Counted from the stretch's first letter, positions 42,405 to 51,051 are shown. The stretch: 64,000 bases of DNA from Ponticaulis sp. (GCA_002692725.1 NZLU01000046.1:496001-560000); one strand, 5' to 3'. A program made the numbers and translations. Notes: a model not told the origin generated them from the letters alone.

Positions 42405-43349
42405 TTGAACAGCAAACGGCACAAACTTGGTGCACTCTATTTCCTGATCAGCGGCGTCGTCTTTATTGGCGCGGTAAGCCAGCTGATTGTGGGGGTATTC
42501 CTGTTTGGCACCGGCCCCGATTTAGAATCCACGGCGAATTATCTCTTTTGCTGCGCCATAGCAGCGCTCAGTGTCTGGTTCTTCAGGCGAGGTTTGCGAG
42601 CGACTCAACCGTCTGCGGAAGACGTGCTTCAGGAAGATGAGCGACCGCCCGTCTTATACCTGCGGTCGTTCGAGCATGATTCACAAACTCGTGCCGTGTC
42701 GGATCACAAACTGGGCATGCCGGACTTCCTTCCTGATCCGAGAGCCGAAGATACGATCGCACCTCTATTAAACACACTGGGTCCAATGATCGCACTCGGC
42801 CGACCAGGAGAAAAACTACCCGAGACTGGCGCCTACCGATTGTATGTGAATGACGACGAACGGCGTGACAAGGTTCGGGAACTTCTGGCTAAAGCAAAAT
42901 TGGTTGTACTCCTTGCCGACGCCGAAACAGCTGACGCTCTTTGGGAAGTTCAAACGTGCCTGGAAATGCTGAGACCGGAGCAGCTGGTCTTGTACTTTCC
43001 GTTCAAACCGAAAGTGCAGGAACAGGTCTACTCCAGGTTTCGCGATGCCACGCGCACATATTTCCCAAAGGCTTTGCCGGAAAATCTGGATGATGGCGTA
43101 TTCATGAAATTTGGTGAGAACTGGTCACCTCAACTGGTCCACGGTACAAGCAAAAATCGAGCAAAGTCAGATTATGAAGCGCTGCTCAAGATCGTCAGCG
43201 ATTTGACCCCTAACTTTAAACCGCCCTCCTCCTGGAGCCTGTTATCGACACCGAAAAAGTTCGCCATTATTGGCATCGCTCTGATTTGGTTTGTGGGAAT
43301 TGTCGCGATTATCTATTTTGGGCTTCGTGGCCTGATGAATGACATTTGA
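42405..43349 (+). CDS. Membrane-anchored TIR-like domain protein
   Basis: The 314-residue product has two N-terminal membrane helices (about residues 7-34 and 42-62), a soluble domain of about 200 residues, and a C-terminal helix (FAIIGIALIWFVGIVAIIYFG). The domain contains RPPVLYLRSFEHD, GPMIALGRPGE and LVVLLADAETADALWEVQTC, in which a strand is followed by W-E as in the catalytic region of TIR NAD hydrolases. Similar proteins are widespread and uncharacterised. The best start is TTG 42405 with AAGGGGGG just upstream. It could be an immunity or signalling effector; no partner gene is adjacent. Confidence 0.5.
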   Translation: MNSKRHKLGALYFLISGVVFIGAVSQLIVGVFLFGTGPDLESTANYLFCCAIAALSVWFFRRGLRATQPSAEDVLQEDERPPVLYLRSFEHDSQTRAVSDHKLGMPDFLPDPRAEDTIAPLLNTLGPMIALGRPGEKLPETGAYRLYVNDDERRDKVRELLAKAKLVVLLADAETADALWEVQTCLEMLRPEQLVLYFPFKPKVQEQVYSRFRDATRTYFPKALPENLDDGVFMKFGENWSPQLVHGTSKNRAKSDYEALLKIVSDLTPNFKPPSSWSLLSTPKKFAIIGIALIWFVGIVAIIYFGLRGLMNDI

Positions 43350-43391
43350 CAGGTCATCCTGTTTCATCACTCCAGACTGAAATCCGCGAGT

Positions 43392-43616
43392 TCAAACGAT
43401 AATACCGCGCCCCGGCGGCTTATCATCCTTCGGGGCGTTTCCGGCTTTTCCCAGCACATAATTCATTTTGGAACGAGCCAGCGCTTTGATCTCGTCTTCA
43501 CTGGCGGAGTCTGGGGCAATGAACCGGACTTCGGTTGCCGTTTCGGCATCGAGCGCGACGATTTCAAGCGCGCGCCCGACCGGGTGGATCTCTATATAGA
43601 TCTCACCCTTGGACAT
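43392..43616 (-). CDS. Small conserved protein upstream of hemA (DUF6898-like)
   Basis: The 74-residue product (MSKGEIYIEIHPVGRALEIV, then ARSKMNYVLGKAGN and a proline/lysine tail) resembles short alphaproteobacterial proteins of the DUF6898 type. That name is from memory and not certain. It lies on the same strand as hemA, seven bases downstream of its stop, so it is probably co-transcribed. A decayed partial copy appears at 42242-42266. Confidence 0.65.
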   Translation of the reverse strand: MSKGEIYIEIHPVGRALEIVALDAETATEVRFIAPDSASEDEIKALARSKMNYVLGKAGNAPKDDKPPGRGIIV

Positions 43617-43622
43617 GGGCCG

Positions 43623-44852
43623 TTACGCAGCGACTTCGTCTGCGTTCGGCAGACCGAGCTGCTTCCAGATTGCAAGAAGCGCCGCTACGAGGTCATCCAT
43701 CATGGCTTCCGTGTGCACCGGAGACGGTGTGAAACGCAGGCGCTCTGTACCCTTTGGAACAGTCGGATAATTGATCGGCTGAACGTAGACACCGAAGTCA
43801 AACAACAGCGTGTCCGACAGCGCCTTACAGCGCTCAGGATCTCCGACGAACAGAGGCACGATATGCGTTTCTGATTCCATCAGCGGAAGTCCCGCATCGC
43901 GGAATTTCTGCTTCAGCAGTTCCGCTTTTGCCTGATGCTCCGCACGCAGCTTACGTCCCTCATCGCCGCGAAGCTTGCGGACACTTGAAAGCGCACCGGC
44001 AGCCATGACCGGACAGGTCGACGTCGTGAAGATGAAGCCAGGTGCCATAGACCGGATGGCGTCGACAACGCTCTCATGGGCCGCAATATAGCCGCCCATC
44101 ACGCCATAGGCTTTCGCAAGCGTGCCTTCAATAATGTCGATTCGGTCCATCACGCCGTCGCGTTGCGCAACACCGGCACCTTCACGGCCATACATGCCGA
44201 CAGCATGCACTTCGTCGAGATAAGTCAGGGCGTTGAATTCATCGGCGAGGTCACAAAGTTCTTCCAGAGGCGCAACATCGCCATCCATGGAATAAACCGA
44301 CTCAAAGGCGATAACTTTTGGCTGCTCGGGTGGGTCATTTTCCATCAGCGCCCGAAGGTGCCCCAGATCATTGTGTTTGAACACGCGACGGTCACAGCCA
44401 GCACGACGAATGCCTTCAATCATGGAGGCATGGTTCAGGGCGTCGGAATAGATGATGAGATTCGGCAGAATGCGTGCCAGTGTCGACAATGTCGCTTCGT
44501 TCGCCACATAGCCAGACGTGAACAGAAGCGCAGAAGACTTGCCGTGCATATCAGCAAGTTCACGCTCCAGATCGACGTGGAATCGCGTCGTGCCCGAAAT
44601 GTTACGCGTGCCGCCAGAACCTGCGCCAAAGCTGTCGACAGCCTCATGCATGGCACCGATTACGTCATCATCCTGCCCCATGCCCAGATAGTCATTAGAG
44701 CACCAGACGATAATGTCTTTCTCGCCATGTTCGAAACGTGCCGTCGCGCGCGGAAACTGGCCGCGATGACGCTTCAGATCGACAAATACCCGATAGCGAC
44801 CTTCATCCCGAATGGTGCTGATCGCTTGCTCGAATGCCTCAAGGTGTTTCAT
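43623..44852 (-). CDS. hemA: 5-aminolevulinate synthase
   Basis: The 409-residue PLP enzyme condenses glycine and succinyl-CoA to 5-aminolevulinate, the first step of haem synthesis by the C4 route found in alphaproteobacteria. It shows [46 protein letters not shown] and Lys247 in [13 protein letters not shown] as the PLP lysine. AGGA lies seven bases before the ATG. A perfect inverted repeat (44900-44926) upstream is a candidate operator. Confidence 0.96.
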   Translation of the reverse strand: MKHLEAFEQAISTIRDEGRYRVFVDLKRHRGQFPRATARFEHGEKDIIVWCSNDYLGMGQDDDVIGAMHEAVDSFGAGSGGTRNISGTTRFHVDLERELADMHGKSSALLFTSGYVANEATLSTLARILPNLIIYSDALNHASMIEGIRRAGCDRRVFKHNDLGHLRALMENDPPEQPKVIAFESVYSMDGDVAPLEELCDLADEFNALTYLDEVHAVGMYGREGAGVAQRDGVMDRIDIIEGTLAKAYGVMGGYIAAHESVVDAIRSMAPGFIFTTSTCPVMAAGALSSVRKLRGDEGRKLRAEHQAKAELLKQKFRDAGLPLMESETHIVPLFVGDPERCKALSDTLLFDFGVYVQPINYPTVPKGTERLRFTPSPVHTEAMMDDLVAALLAIWKQLGLPNADEVAA

Positions 44853-45238
44853 CTTTTAATCCTCTTGGGCCGGGACCCTTTCCCCAAAGTCCCCGAATTT
44901 TGTGTGACCTTACTCAATTCACACAATAAATAAAAAGACTCTTTCGTCGCAGATCACTTCTCAATCCCGTGATTGAACGGCTTACACAACCCCGAACCAT
45001 CACTCAAGACAGACTTTATCATTGTTTTTATTGAGTTTTATAGAATAGTGCGATAAACCGACACAGAACCGAAAAAACACAGCATCCGGCGTAAATCTTC
45101 TGTGATTTCTCAAGATGTCCGGAATGAGTTCTGAGAATATTTCTCATGTGCAGACTATTCGAATTTTCGCCGCGTTTAAAACTTGGCGTAATCTTTGCTT
45201 GCTACACCTGCACTCTGAAGAGGTTTGGGAGTATCATC
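44853..45238. other. AT-rich intergenic region of hemA and the pentapeptide gene
   Basis: About 385 bases without a gene. It holds the divergent promoters of hemA and 45239. TTGTGTGA (44900-44907) and TCACACAA (44919-44926) form a perfect 8-base inverted repeat with an 11-base spacer 48 bases upstream of hemA. The region at 45020-45060 is strongly AT-rich (TTTTTATTGAGTTTTAT). I cannot assign clear -10/-35 elements. Confidence 0.5.
44900..44926 (-). promoter_or_regulatory. Perfect 8-bp inverted repeat, candidate hemA operator
   Basis: TTGTGTGA, 11 bases, TCACACAA. It lies about 48-74 bases upstream of the hemA ATG. The wide spacing does not fit CRP (six bases) or FNR. The regulator is unknown. 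Confidence 0.4.
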
Positions 45239-45727
45239 ATGATCCGACATTTTGCTGTGATCGCCGGAATCGGCGCGCTATCGCTTTCTGCGCAAGCTCA
45301 GAACATGACCCAGATTGGCGCGGTCCAGTCCGGCCATTCCTGCCCTGGATGCAATTTGTTTCAGGCTGACCTGTCTTATCACGACCTTCCCGGTCTCGAT
45401 CTTTCCGGCGCACGACTGAAACAGGCCAATTTTAGCCTGTCGACCATGAATCAATCGAGCTTTGAAGCCTCTGACCTGTCCATCAGCAACATGTTTGGAG
45501 CGCGGTTCACAGGCTCTGATTTTCGCGACGCCAACCTCTCTCGCTCCGTACTTGTCGGCGCTTACTTTGGCAGCTCAGACCTCTCTGGCGCCAATCTCTC
45601 CGGTGCAAACCTGTCCGGCGCAGAGCTTGATACCGCCAAAGGGCTGACACAGGCGCAGCTCAATACGGCCTGCGGTGATGAAGCGACCCGACTACCTGCC
45701 GGTCTCTCGATTCCTGCGTGTCGGTGA
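45239..45727 (+). CDS. Exported pentapeptide-repeat protein
   Basis: The 162-residue product has a signal peptide (MIRHFAVIAGIGALSLSAQA) followed by A(D/N)LS-type pentapeptide repeats in residues about 50-135, such as ANLSGANLSGAELDTA. The repeat pattern builds a right-handed beta-helix. It starts after a CPGCNLF motif with two cysteines. I chose the ATG at 45239 with GGGAG upstream. It is paired with a second, larger pentapeptide protein 89 bases downstream. The role of exported members is unknown. Confidence 0.78.
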   Translation: MIRHFAVIAGIGALSLSAQAQNMTQIGAVQSGHSCPGCNLFQADLSYHDLPGLDLSGARLKQANFSLSTMNQSSFEASDLSISNMFGARFTGSDFRDANLSRSVLVGAYFGSSDLSGANLSGANLSGAELDTAKGLTQAQLNTACGDEATRLPAGLSIPACR

Positions 45728-45816
45728 CACGACTGAATTTCAGGCCACTGAGGAAAAACATTGGCGTTACACGGAATTAAGTCGATCCTGATCGGAAATA
45801 TGCTATCTACATCGCC

Positions 45817-46632
45817 ATGAAACTGGTGCGTAGTCTTTCAATTATCAGTCTTGCGGCTCTCGGCCTTTCGGCAGAGGCATTCCCATTCCCCGGACGTGAC
45901 GGGCCGCTGGTCTTTTATCAGCCGAGCATTGGCGGGCAGATTGTCGGTAGTAATCTGACAGGGAAAAGCCTGAACGGCAAAGATATGCGCGGTGCGCGCT
46001 TCATTGACTGTAACCTCACCGAGACATCTCTTCAGAACGTGAACGCCAAAGGCGCTCAGTTCGTTGATTCAAAATTGCTGAAAACGAATCTATCCTGGTC
46101 CAATCTGGAAGGCGCCTCGCTCATTGATCTTAATATCGAGCAAGTTCTGGCCATGAGTCTGGTGGCACCGGGGATTCACTTTACCGAAGTGAACATCAAC
46201 AAATCGAATCTGACGGGCTCCAACTTTGTCGGCGCAAACATCACGGACATGAATATCGACCGGTCGACCCTGGATCAGGTCAAGCTGATCGGAGCGCAAT
46301 TAATGGATGTCGATGTTGGGCATTCAAACTTTGCTGGCGTTGACTTCGCCACGGCGCATCTTTCCGATGTGAATTTTGATCAGTCCAATCTCGATGGCGC
46401 AAGCTTTGTTGGCGCACGACTGACCGATGTGTCTTTCAACAATGTCTCTCTGGAAAATGCCGACTTCAGTGATACCGAGCTGGTCGACATTGATTTTTCA
46501 TCCGCCGTCGGCCTCAGCACGGCGACCTTCAGCGGCGCATGTAGTCTGGATTCCCGCGGTCTGCCTGATGGTCTGAGACTACCGACTTGTGGAAAAGAAG
46601 ACCTTTTCCGATTTGCCTTTGATGGTCGCTGA
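45817..46632 (+). CDS. Larger exported pentapeptide-repeat protein
   Basis: The 271-residue product has a signal peptide (residues 1-21), a long array of pentapeptide-type repeats in residues about 40-230 (for example NLTGSNFVGANITDMNIDRS), and a C-terminal part with CSLDSRGLPDGLRLPTC. The end of the first protein has a similar ending (CGDEATRLPAGLSIPAC), which suggests one origin by duplication. The two cysteines near the end could form a disulphide. The ribosome site is weak. Confidence 0.78.
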   Translation: MKLVRSLSIISLAALGLSAEAFPFPGRDGPLVFYQPSIGGQIVGSNLTGKSLNGKDMRGARFIDCNLTETSLQNVNAKGAQFVDSKLLKTNLSWSNLEGASLIDLNIEQVLAMSLVAPGIHFTEVNINKSNLTGSNFVGANITDMNIDRSTLDQVKLIGAQLMDVDVGHSNFAGVDFATAHLSDVNFDQSNLDGASFVGARLTDVSFNNVSLENADFSDTELVDIDFSSAVGLSTATFSGACSLDSRGLPDGLRLPTCGKEDLFRFAFDGR

Positions 46633-46737
46633 CCTCAGGAAATCTGAGACAATTGAATTCTGTGCACTTGATCCCGCCTGATCGGTGACGCAATCCTTTC
46701 ACCCGAACCAACCGCCCTTGGCCGAAAGGATCCATCT

Positions 46738-47175
46738 GTGCCTAGAGATCGCGCAAAACGTTCTGATTATTCACAGTTTTCTCAGCTGACGACACGATGG
46801 GCGGATAATGACGCCTACGGCCATATGAACAATGTCGTCTACTATCAGCTGGTCGATACGGTGGTGAATTCCTGGCTGCGGGACCATGTCGGAATGAAGG
46901 TTCCTGGCGGTGACGTCATTGGACTGGTGGTCGAAACGGGCTGTGTATATCACGCCAGCCTGGGCTGGCCTGAGCCGGTTGATGCCGGACTGGTTGTCGA
47001 ACGAATCGGCACGACATCCGTGACCTATCTTGTCGGCATTTTTGGCGCCAATTCCGATGAAGCTGCAGGCGAAGCCCGGTTCACACATGTTTATGTGGAC
47101 GCTGAAACCCGCCGCCCCGTGCCCATTCCTGATGATTTGCGCAAAGCGGCAGAAGCCATATTGAAAGCCGAATAA
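46738..47175 (+). CDS. 4HBT hot-dog thioesterase
   Basis: The 145-residue product is a hot-dog fold acyl-CoA thioesterase of the 4-hydroxybenzoyl-CoA type. TTRWADNDAYGHMNNVVYYQ carries the catalytic Asp. The start is GTG at 46738, with AAGGA 9 bases before it. A terminator follows the stop. The substrate is unknown. Confidence 0.88.
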   Translation: MPRDRAKRSDYSQFSQLTTRWADNDAYGHMNNVVYYQLVDTVVNSWLRDHVGMKVPGGDVIGLVVETGCVYHASLGWPEPVDAGLVVERIGTTSVTYLVGIFGANSDEAAGEARFTHVYVDAETRRPVPIPDDLRKAAEAILKAE

Positions 47176-47208
47176 AAAAAGCCCCGACCTCCAAGAGAAG
47201 GCCGGGGC
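47174..47208 (-). terminator. Intrinsic terminator of the DUF2145 operon
   Basis: On the minus strand GCCCCGGCCT (47208 to 47199), an eight-base loop and AGGTCGGGGC (47190 to 47181, one mismatch) are followed by seven T residues. Confidence 0.85.
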
Positions 47209-47230
47209 AGTCACCGGGCAAGTGGGCGGA

Positions 47231-48061
47231 TCAGAAGGTCAGTTTGTCTTGCCGGTTGATGACATAAGTCTCCTGAAGGAGGCCGTGCTTTGCCAGGAAT
47301 CCGGCAAGTGATTCATACGTCACAGTCTTGATCTTGCCCGTATGATCACCGGTCCGGATGCGTTCATCTGCAACCGGCGCGAAAATGCGTTCGAGAAGAT
47401 TGGTCTCGATCTCGGTTCCGTCAAAATGCGCCGCCAGATTGGCTTTGATCTGAGGATAGTCAGATGTCTGCCAGGCCGCTGCAGCGACAATATCCAGCAT
47501 GAACTCATTGCAGTTCTGATACTCAGCATCCGCTGCATTGGAGATCAGAGAATACTCCTTCACATGCAGGCCTTCGTAATCATCACTGGCCATGATGTTC
47601 AGCATGCGCCGCTGGATCTGTGGATCTGGAATGATTACGGCCACATCATCCACCGATGACGCGCCGGTAAAATCAAACGGAAAGTCCTGCTCCAGATAGG
47701 ATTGGGTTTTGGGCAGAGTCTCGCCATCCCCGTGGTAGAGATTATAGACCACATACCCTTTCATCAGGCTGCCATCCTCACGCTGAATGTCCTGATAGAC
47801 CCAGAACGCACCGTGCGTGTATTTCACATTGTCCGGCAGGCGATCGCGTGACCGACCGGACCTGAACACCATCGCGACCCGTGCGCCTTTGTCGGCGAGC
47901 GTCCGTTCAATCTGTTTGGAGAAATCCGCCGCCTGTTCCACAGTCAAATATTCTGGATTTCCCGGCGACGACTGAGCCGCAGAATCGAAAGCTGAGGCGT
48001 TCGGTGCCATCATCAGTGCGGAGATCGCAAGGATGGCGGGAATTCGAGCAATACCCCCCAT
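47231..48061 (-). CDS. DUF2145 exported protein
   Basis: The 276-residue product has a signal peptide (GGIARIPAILAISALMMAPN, ending ASA) and then the DUF2145 pattern: ERTLADKGARVAMVFRSGR, YTHGAFWVYQDI, YNLYHGDG and NCNEFMLDIVAAA near residue 195. The family may be a papain/NlpC-related fold with His in HGAFW and Cys in NCNEF, but activity is unproven. Its ATG overlaps the upstream stop (TAATG), coupling the two genes. Confidence 0.85.
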   Translation of the reverse strand: MGGIARIPAILAISALMMAPNASAFDSAAQSSPGNPEYLTVEQAADFSKQIERTLADKGARVAMVFRSGRSRDRLPDNVKYTHGAFWVYQDIQREDGSLMKGYVVYNLYHGDGETLPKTQSYLEQDFPFDFTGASSVDDVAVIIPDPQIQRRMLNIMASDDYEGLHVKEYSLISNAADAEYQNCNEFMLDIVAAAAWQTSDYPQIKANLAAHFDGTEIETNLLERIFAPVADERIRTGDHTGKIKTVTYESLAGFLAKHGLLQETYVINRQDKLTF

Positions 48062-48396
48062 TAGTCTTCTCCCTCGACATTGACCGTTACATTGAGTGTT
48101 GGCGCGGGTTGGGCGACAACAACTTCGTCCGACACCTGTAGCGGAGTGTTTGCAGCACCCCACATGTCGTTGGCGATATTGCCGGCTGTGTCACCTGCCC
48201 CCTCGACCACAGCACCGACAGCTGCAAGCGGCACGGCGACGGCGCCAAGAGCAACCTGCCCACCGGCCGCAACTACACGCGATCCGGCTTCAGCAGAATC
48301 CCCGACGGCCTCCGAGAAGTTGTTGAAGCTGTCCGCCTGAGCGACAGCCGTAAATGAGAGTCCCGCGACGAGCGCGGCTGCAAGAATACGTTTCAT
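48061..48396 (-). CDS. Small exported alanine/valine-rich protein
   Basis: The 111-residue product has a signal peptide (MKRILAAALVAGLSFTAVAQ) and a low-complexity chain rich in Ala, Val and Gly (ALGAVAVPLAAVGAVVEGAG) that may associate with membrane. It ends LNVTVNVEGED. It is translated directly ahead of the DUF2145 gene (TAATG overlap), so the pair forms one unit. The family is not recognised. Confidence 0.72.
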   Translation of the reverse strand: MKRILAAALVAGLSFTAVAQADSFNNFSEAVGDSAEAGSRVVAAGGQVALGAVAVPLAAVGAVVEGAGDTAGNIANDMWGAANTPLQVSDEVVVAQPAPTLNVTVNVEGED

Positions 48397-48616
48397 AACC
48401 TCTGTTCCTTGCGTTGCGAGGACGGATCCCCAAAGGATCAACCACACTTTAGTGAGCGATTGATCACTAGCATTTGATCTTCAATCATGGCTGAAACATG
48501 GCGTAATGAGCATTTGTTCACGTCTTTTAAGGGTCGTTTTAGGGCAAAGCGTCAGAACCGGCTTCCAACGCTTCTGCAAATCGGGTTAGCTCAGCTCAAA
48601 TTCCGGAGGGGCTAAA

Positions 48617-49504
48617 ATGGCGGAAATATTTTCAGTTTCAGGACTGTTCACCCTGCTCATGCTGATCCTGCTGCAGGCGGTGCTGGGCTTCGATAATCTT
48701 CTCTATATTTCGATTGAGTCAAAACGCGTCGGCGAAGAAGGCGGCAAAGCCAGCATGGTGCGACGTTGGGGCATCGGACTGGCGGTTGCCTTCCGGATCG
48801 TCCTTTTGATCATCATCGTCAATCTGTTCACCCTGCTCGCAGCACCTTTCCTCAAATTTCACATTGAGGGCATTTTCGAGATCGACATGAATTTGCAAGC
48901 TCTCGTCACGCTCGTGGGTGGCGGCTTTATTATCTACACGGCTGTGAAGGAGATTAATCACCTTCTCGCCGTCGATCACATCGAACATACAGAGGGCAAT
49001 AAGAAGAAATCTGTGGTCCAGGCCATTGCGATGATTGTGGCCATGAACCTCGTTTTCTCCTTCGACTCCATTCTCTCGGCTATGGCCATTGCCAACACCA
49101 AAACCGAAACGGGCGAGATCGAATATCAGGTGTGGATCATGGCGATTGCCATCATCCTGTCAGGTATCGCCATGATCCTTCTGGCAGATACCGTCGCTGA
49201 ATTCCTGAAGAAAAACCGGATGTATGAAGTGCTTGGGCTCTTCATTCTGTTCATTGTCGGCGCGCTTCTGGTGTCCGAAGGTGGTCACCTCGCCCATCTC
49301 GTCATCTTTGACTATGAGATCCACGCGATCGAAAAATCCACCTTCTATCTGGTGATTTTCGTACTCGTCGTAACAGACATCATCTCCACCAATTATCAGA
49401 AACGGCTCTGGTCTCAGCGCGAGGCCGAACTTCAGAGCCGTGGAGATCAGGATGCGGCCGCTCAGGCAGCCGAAGATGCCAAATCAGGTGTCTCGTCTCA
49501 CTGA
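48617..49504 (+). CDS. TerC-family membrane protein
   Basis: The 295-residue integral membrane protein has about seven hydrophobic segments and the two TerC metal-binding motifs, LGFDNLLYISIES near residue 25 and VFSFDSILSAMAIA near residue 140. TerC proteins export or handle metal ions such as manganese and are linked to tellurite resistance. GGAGGGG lies eight bases before the ATG. The last 25 residues are hydrophilic. Confidence 0.92.
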   Translation: MAEIFSVSGLFTLLMLILLQAVLGFDNLLYISIESKRVGEEGGKASMVRRWGIGLAVAFRIVLLIIIVNLFTLLAAPFLKFHIEGIFEIDMNLQALVTLVGGGFIIYTAVKEINHLLAVDHIEHTEGNKKKSVVQAIAMIVAMNLVFSFDSILSAMAIANTKTETGEIEYQVWIMAIAIILSGIAMILLADTVAEFLKKNRMYEVLGLFILFIVGALLVSEGGHLAHLVIFDYEIHAIEKSTFYLVIFVLVVTDIISTNYQKRLWSQREAELQSRGDQDAAAQAAEDAKSGVSSH

Positions 49505-49518
49505 GATCAAGACAAACC

Positions 49519-49755
49519 TCAGGCGGCGGACTGTCTCAGCATGGCAAATTGCCGGACGATCGGTTCCACACCATCGGTCAGTCCGGCATCTGCCGTGTCT
49601 GAATGAATAGCATTATAGAACTGACCATGGGTTTTACCGGACATCATCAGCTCGGCATTGGCAGATGGAATATCGGTCGGCATGGACGCGAGCTGACAGC
49701 CAGCGAGTCGACCGAGTGGCGTTTGGGGTTCAAATACGGAAAATGGAAAAATCAT
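49519..49755 (-). CDS. Small protein after fliE, unknown
   Basis: I do not recognise this 78-residue product (MIFPFSVFEPQTPLGRLAG start, FAMLRQSAA end). It has no signal peptide or membrane helix. It follows fliE by 10 bases on the same strand and has a possible ribosome site (AAAGGTC), so it belongs to the flagellar transcript by position only. Confidence 0.55.
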   Translation of the reverse strand: MIFPFSVFEPQTPLGRLAGCQLASMPTDIPSANAELMMSGKTHGQFYNAIHSDTADAGLTDGVEPIVRQFAMLRQSAA

Positions 49756-49765
49756 AGTCTGACCT

Positions 49766-50077
49766 TTAGATCGGCATTCTGAGAATGTCCTGATAGGCCT
49801 TAATGACCTGATCGCGGACGGCGACAACGGTTTCGAGTGTTGCTTCTGCGGCTGCCACCGCGGTCACAACGTCTACGAGATCGGCCCTCCCCGTAGCAGC
49901 CTGAGCCATGGCAGTTTCAACGGTCTCGCCAGCGCCAGACGTGGCCGAAACTGCCTGCGTCAGAAGATTGCCGAACCCCGTTTCAGCCGTCTTCTGAGTT
50001 TCTGTATTCTGTCCGTTTGCGATTGCCCGAGCCGTATCGAGATAGGCTTTGGCTGCACTCATGGAATCAATGGCCAT
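49766..50077 (-). CDS. fliE: Flagellar hook-basal body protein FliE
   Basis: The 103-residue product matches FliE, which connects the MS ring to the rod. It has FGNLLTQAVSATSGAGETVE in the middle and the C-terminal DVVTAVAAAEATLETVVAVR...YQDILRMPI pattern. It lies 20 bases after flgC on the same strand, in the usual flgB-flgC-fliE order. Confidence 0.93.
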   Translation of the reverse strand: MAIDSMSAAKAYLDTARAIANGQNTETQKTAETGFGNLLTQAVSATSGAGETVETAMAQAATGRADLVDVVTAVAAAEATLETVVAVRDQVIKAYQDILRMPI

Positions 50078-50097
50078 CAGACAAACTCCCTGGACAA

Positions 50098-50517
50098 TCA
50101 GCCACGACGCAACAGATCGAGCGCCCGATTAATCATGGCTCTCGAACTTTCAATGATGTTCAGATTGGCTTCATAGGTCCGCTGGGCTTCGCGGATGTCA
50201 GCCATCTCAATCAGTGACTTCACGTTTGGCATTTTCACATAGCCGTTCTCGTCGGCTGCCGGATGGGTCGGGTCATATTTGACCGGAAAGTCAGAGAGAT
50301 CGTCCACGGTACGCGAGACCTGAACACCATTGGCTCCTGTCTCCCGGTCCACATACTCACGAAACACCGGCACACGCCGCGTATAAGGATCACCCCCAGG
50401 CAGCTCTGATGTCGTATTCGCATTCGCGACATTCTCAGCGGCCAGACGAATCCGGACAGTCTGGGCGCGCAACCCTGTCGATGCGGCCGAAAGTGCAGAA
50501 TAAAGATCAGCAGACAT
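50098..50517 (-). CDS. flgC: Flagellar basal-body rod protein FlgC
   Basis: The 139-residue proximal rod protein has the conserved rod motif LRAQTVRIRLAAENVANANT near the N-terminus and the FlgC end EAQRTYEANLNIIESSRAMI. The ATG at 50517 gives the family length; a longer frame exists upstream but reads into flgB. Confidence 0.95.
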   Translation of the reverse strand: MSADLYSALSAASTGLRAQTVRIRLAAENVANANTTSELPGGDPYTRRVPVFREYVDRETGANGVQVSRTVDDLSDFPVKYDPTHPAADENGYVKMPNVKSLIEMADIREAQRTYEANLNIIESSRAMINRALDLLRRG

Positions 50518-50527
50518 TGCGAAAATC

Positions 50528-50947
50528 CTAGTTTGGCGAACGCGCGGCCAGTCGAATAAGCGCAAGACCCTTCTGGTACATGCTCAGTGCGGTATCAAAA
50601 TCGGTACGAACCTGATTGAGACGCAGCATCTGTTCTTCTACAACGACTGCGTTTCCATCCATTGTGACTTCACTGTCCGGGCTGGTCCGGGTGGATACGT
50701 CCTGCTGAACCGGCAAACTCCCAGACATATGACCCGTCGTTGTCACCGCCAGACCGACTTTCCCGGCCTTTGGCTCAGAATGACGGCCCAAAACCTTTTC
50801 AAAACTTGCCATATCCACATCACTGGGCACATAGCCTGGCGTATTGGCATTGGCGACGTTTTCGGCAACCGTCCGCTGTCGCGTCTCAAGCATGTTGAGG
50901 CGCGTATTCAGCAGCTGGAAGACAGAGAGATCACCCGGCAATTTCAT
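50528..50947 (-). CDS. flgB: Flagellar basal-body rod protein FlgB
   Basis: The 139-residue product is FlgB, the first rod subunit. It has LETRQRTVAENVANANTPGY and a C-terminal MLRLNQVRTDFDTALSMYQK helix. It heads the flgB-flgC-fliE operon. The spacer to the divergent fliO gene holds three CtrA-type sites. Confidence 0.94.
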   Translation of the reverse strand: MKLPGDLSVFQLLNTRLNMLETRQRTVAENVANANTPGYVPSDVDMASFEKVLGRHSEPKAGKVGLAVTTTGHMSGSLPVQQDVSTRTSPDSEVTMDGNAVVVEEQMLRLNQVRTDFDTALSMYQKGLALIRLAARSPN

Positions 50948-50970
50948 TCCGGTAAATTATGCCGGTCCGG

Positions 50971-50985
50971 TTAATGGCTGATTAA
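50971..50985. promoter_or_regulatory. CtrA-type site 1
   Basis: TTAA (50971-50974), seven bases, TTAA (50982-50985): an exact match to the CtrA full site TTAA-N7-TTAA, between the divergent flgB and fliO genes. Confidence 0.7.
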
Positions 50986-51003
50986 GCGTAGCGAACACCC
51001 AAA

Positions 51004-51018
51004 TTAACGTATCGTTAA
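51004..51018. promoter_or_regulatory. CtrA-type site 2
   Basis: TTAA (51004-51007), seven bases, TTAA (51015-51018), followed by CC as in many CtrA boxes. Exact full site. Confidence 0.78.
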
Positions 51019-51037
51019 CCGTTCCGCCCGAAATCTC

Positions 51038-51051
51038 TTAACGAAGGTTAA
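51038..51051. promoter_or_regulatory. CtrA-like site 3 (six-base spacer)
   Basis: TTAA (51038-51041), six bases, TTAA (51048-51051). The spacer is one base short of the CtrA consensus, so it is a weaker candidate 32 bases before fliO. Confidence 0.45.

Noticed and set aside
48581..48596. GGGTTAGCTCAG, which looks like a tRNA D-arm.
   Set aside because: No acceptor, anticodon or T-arm can be built around it.
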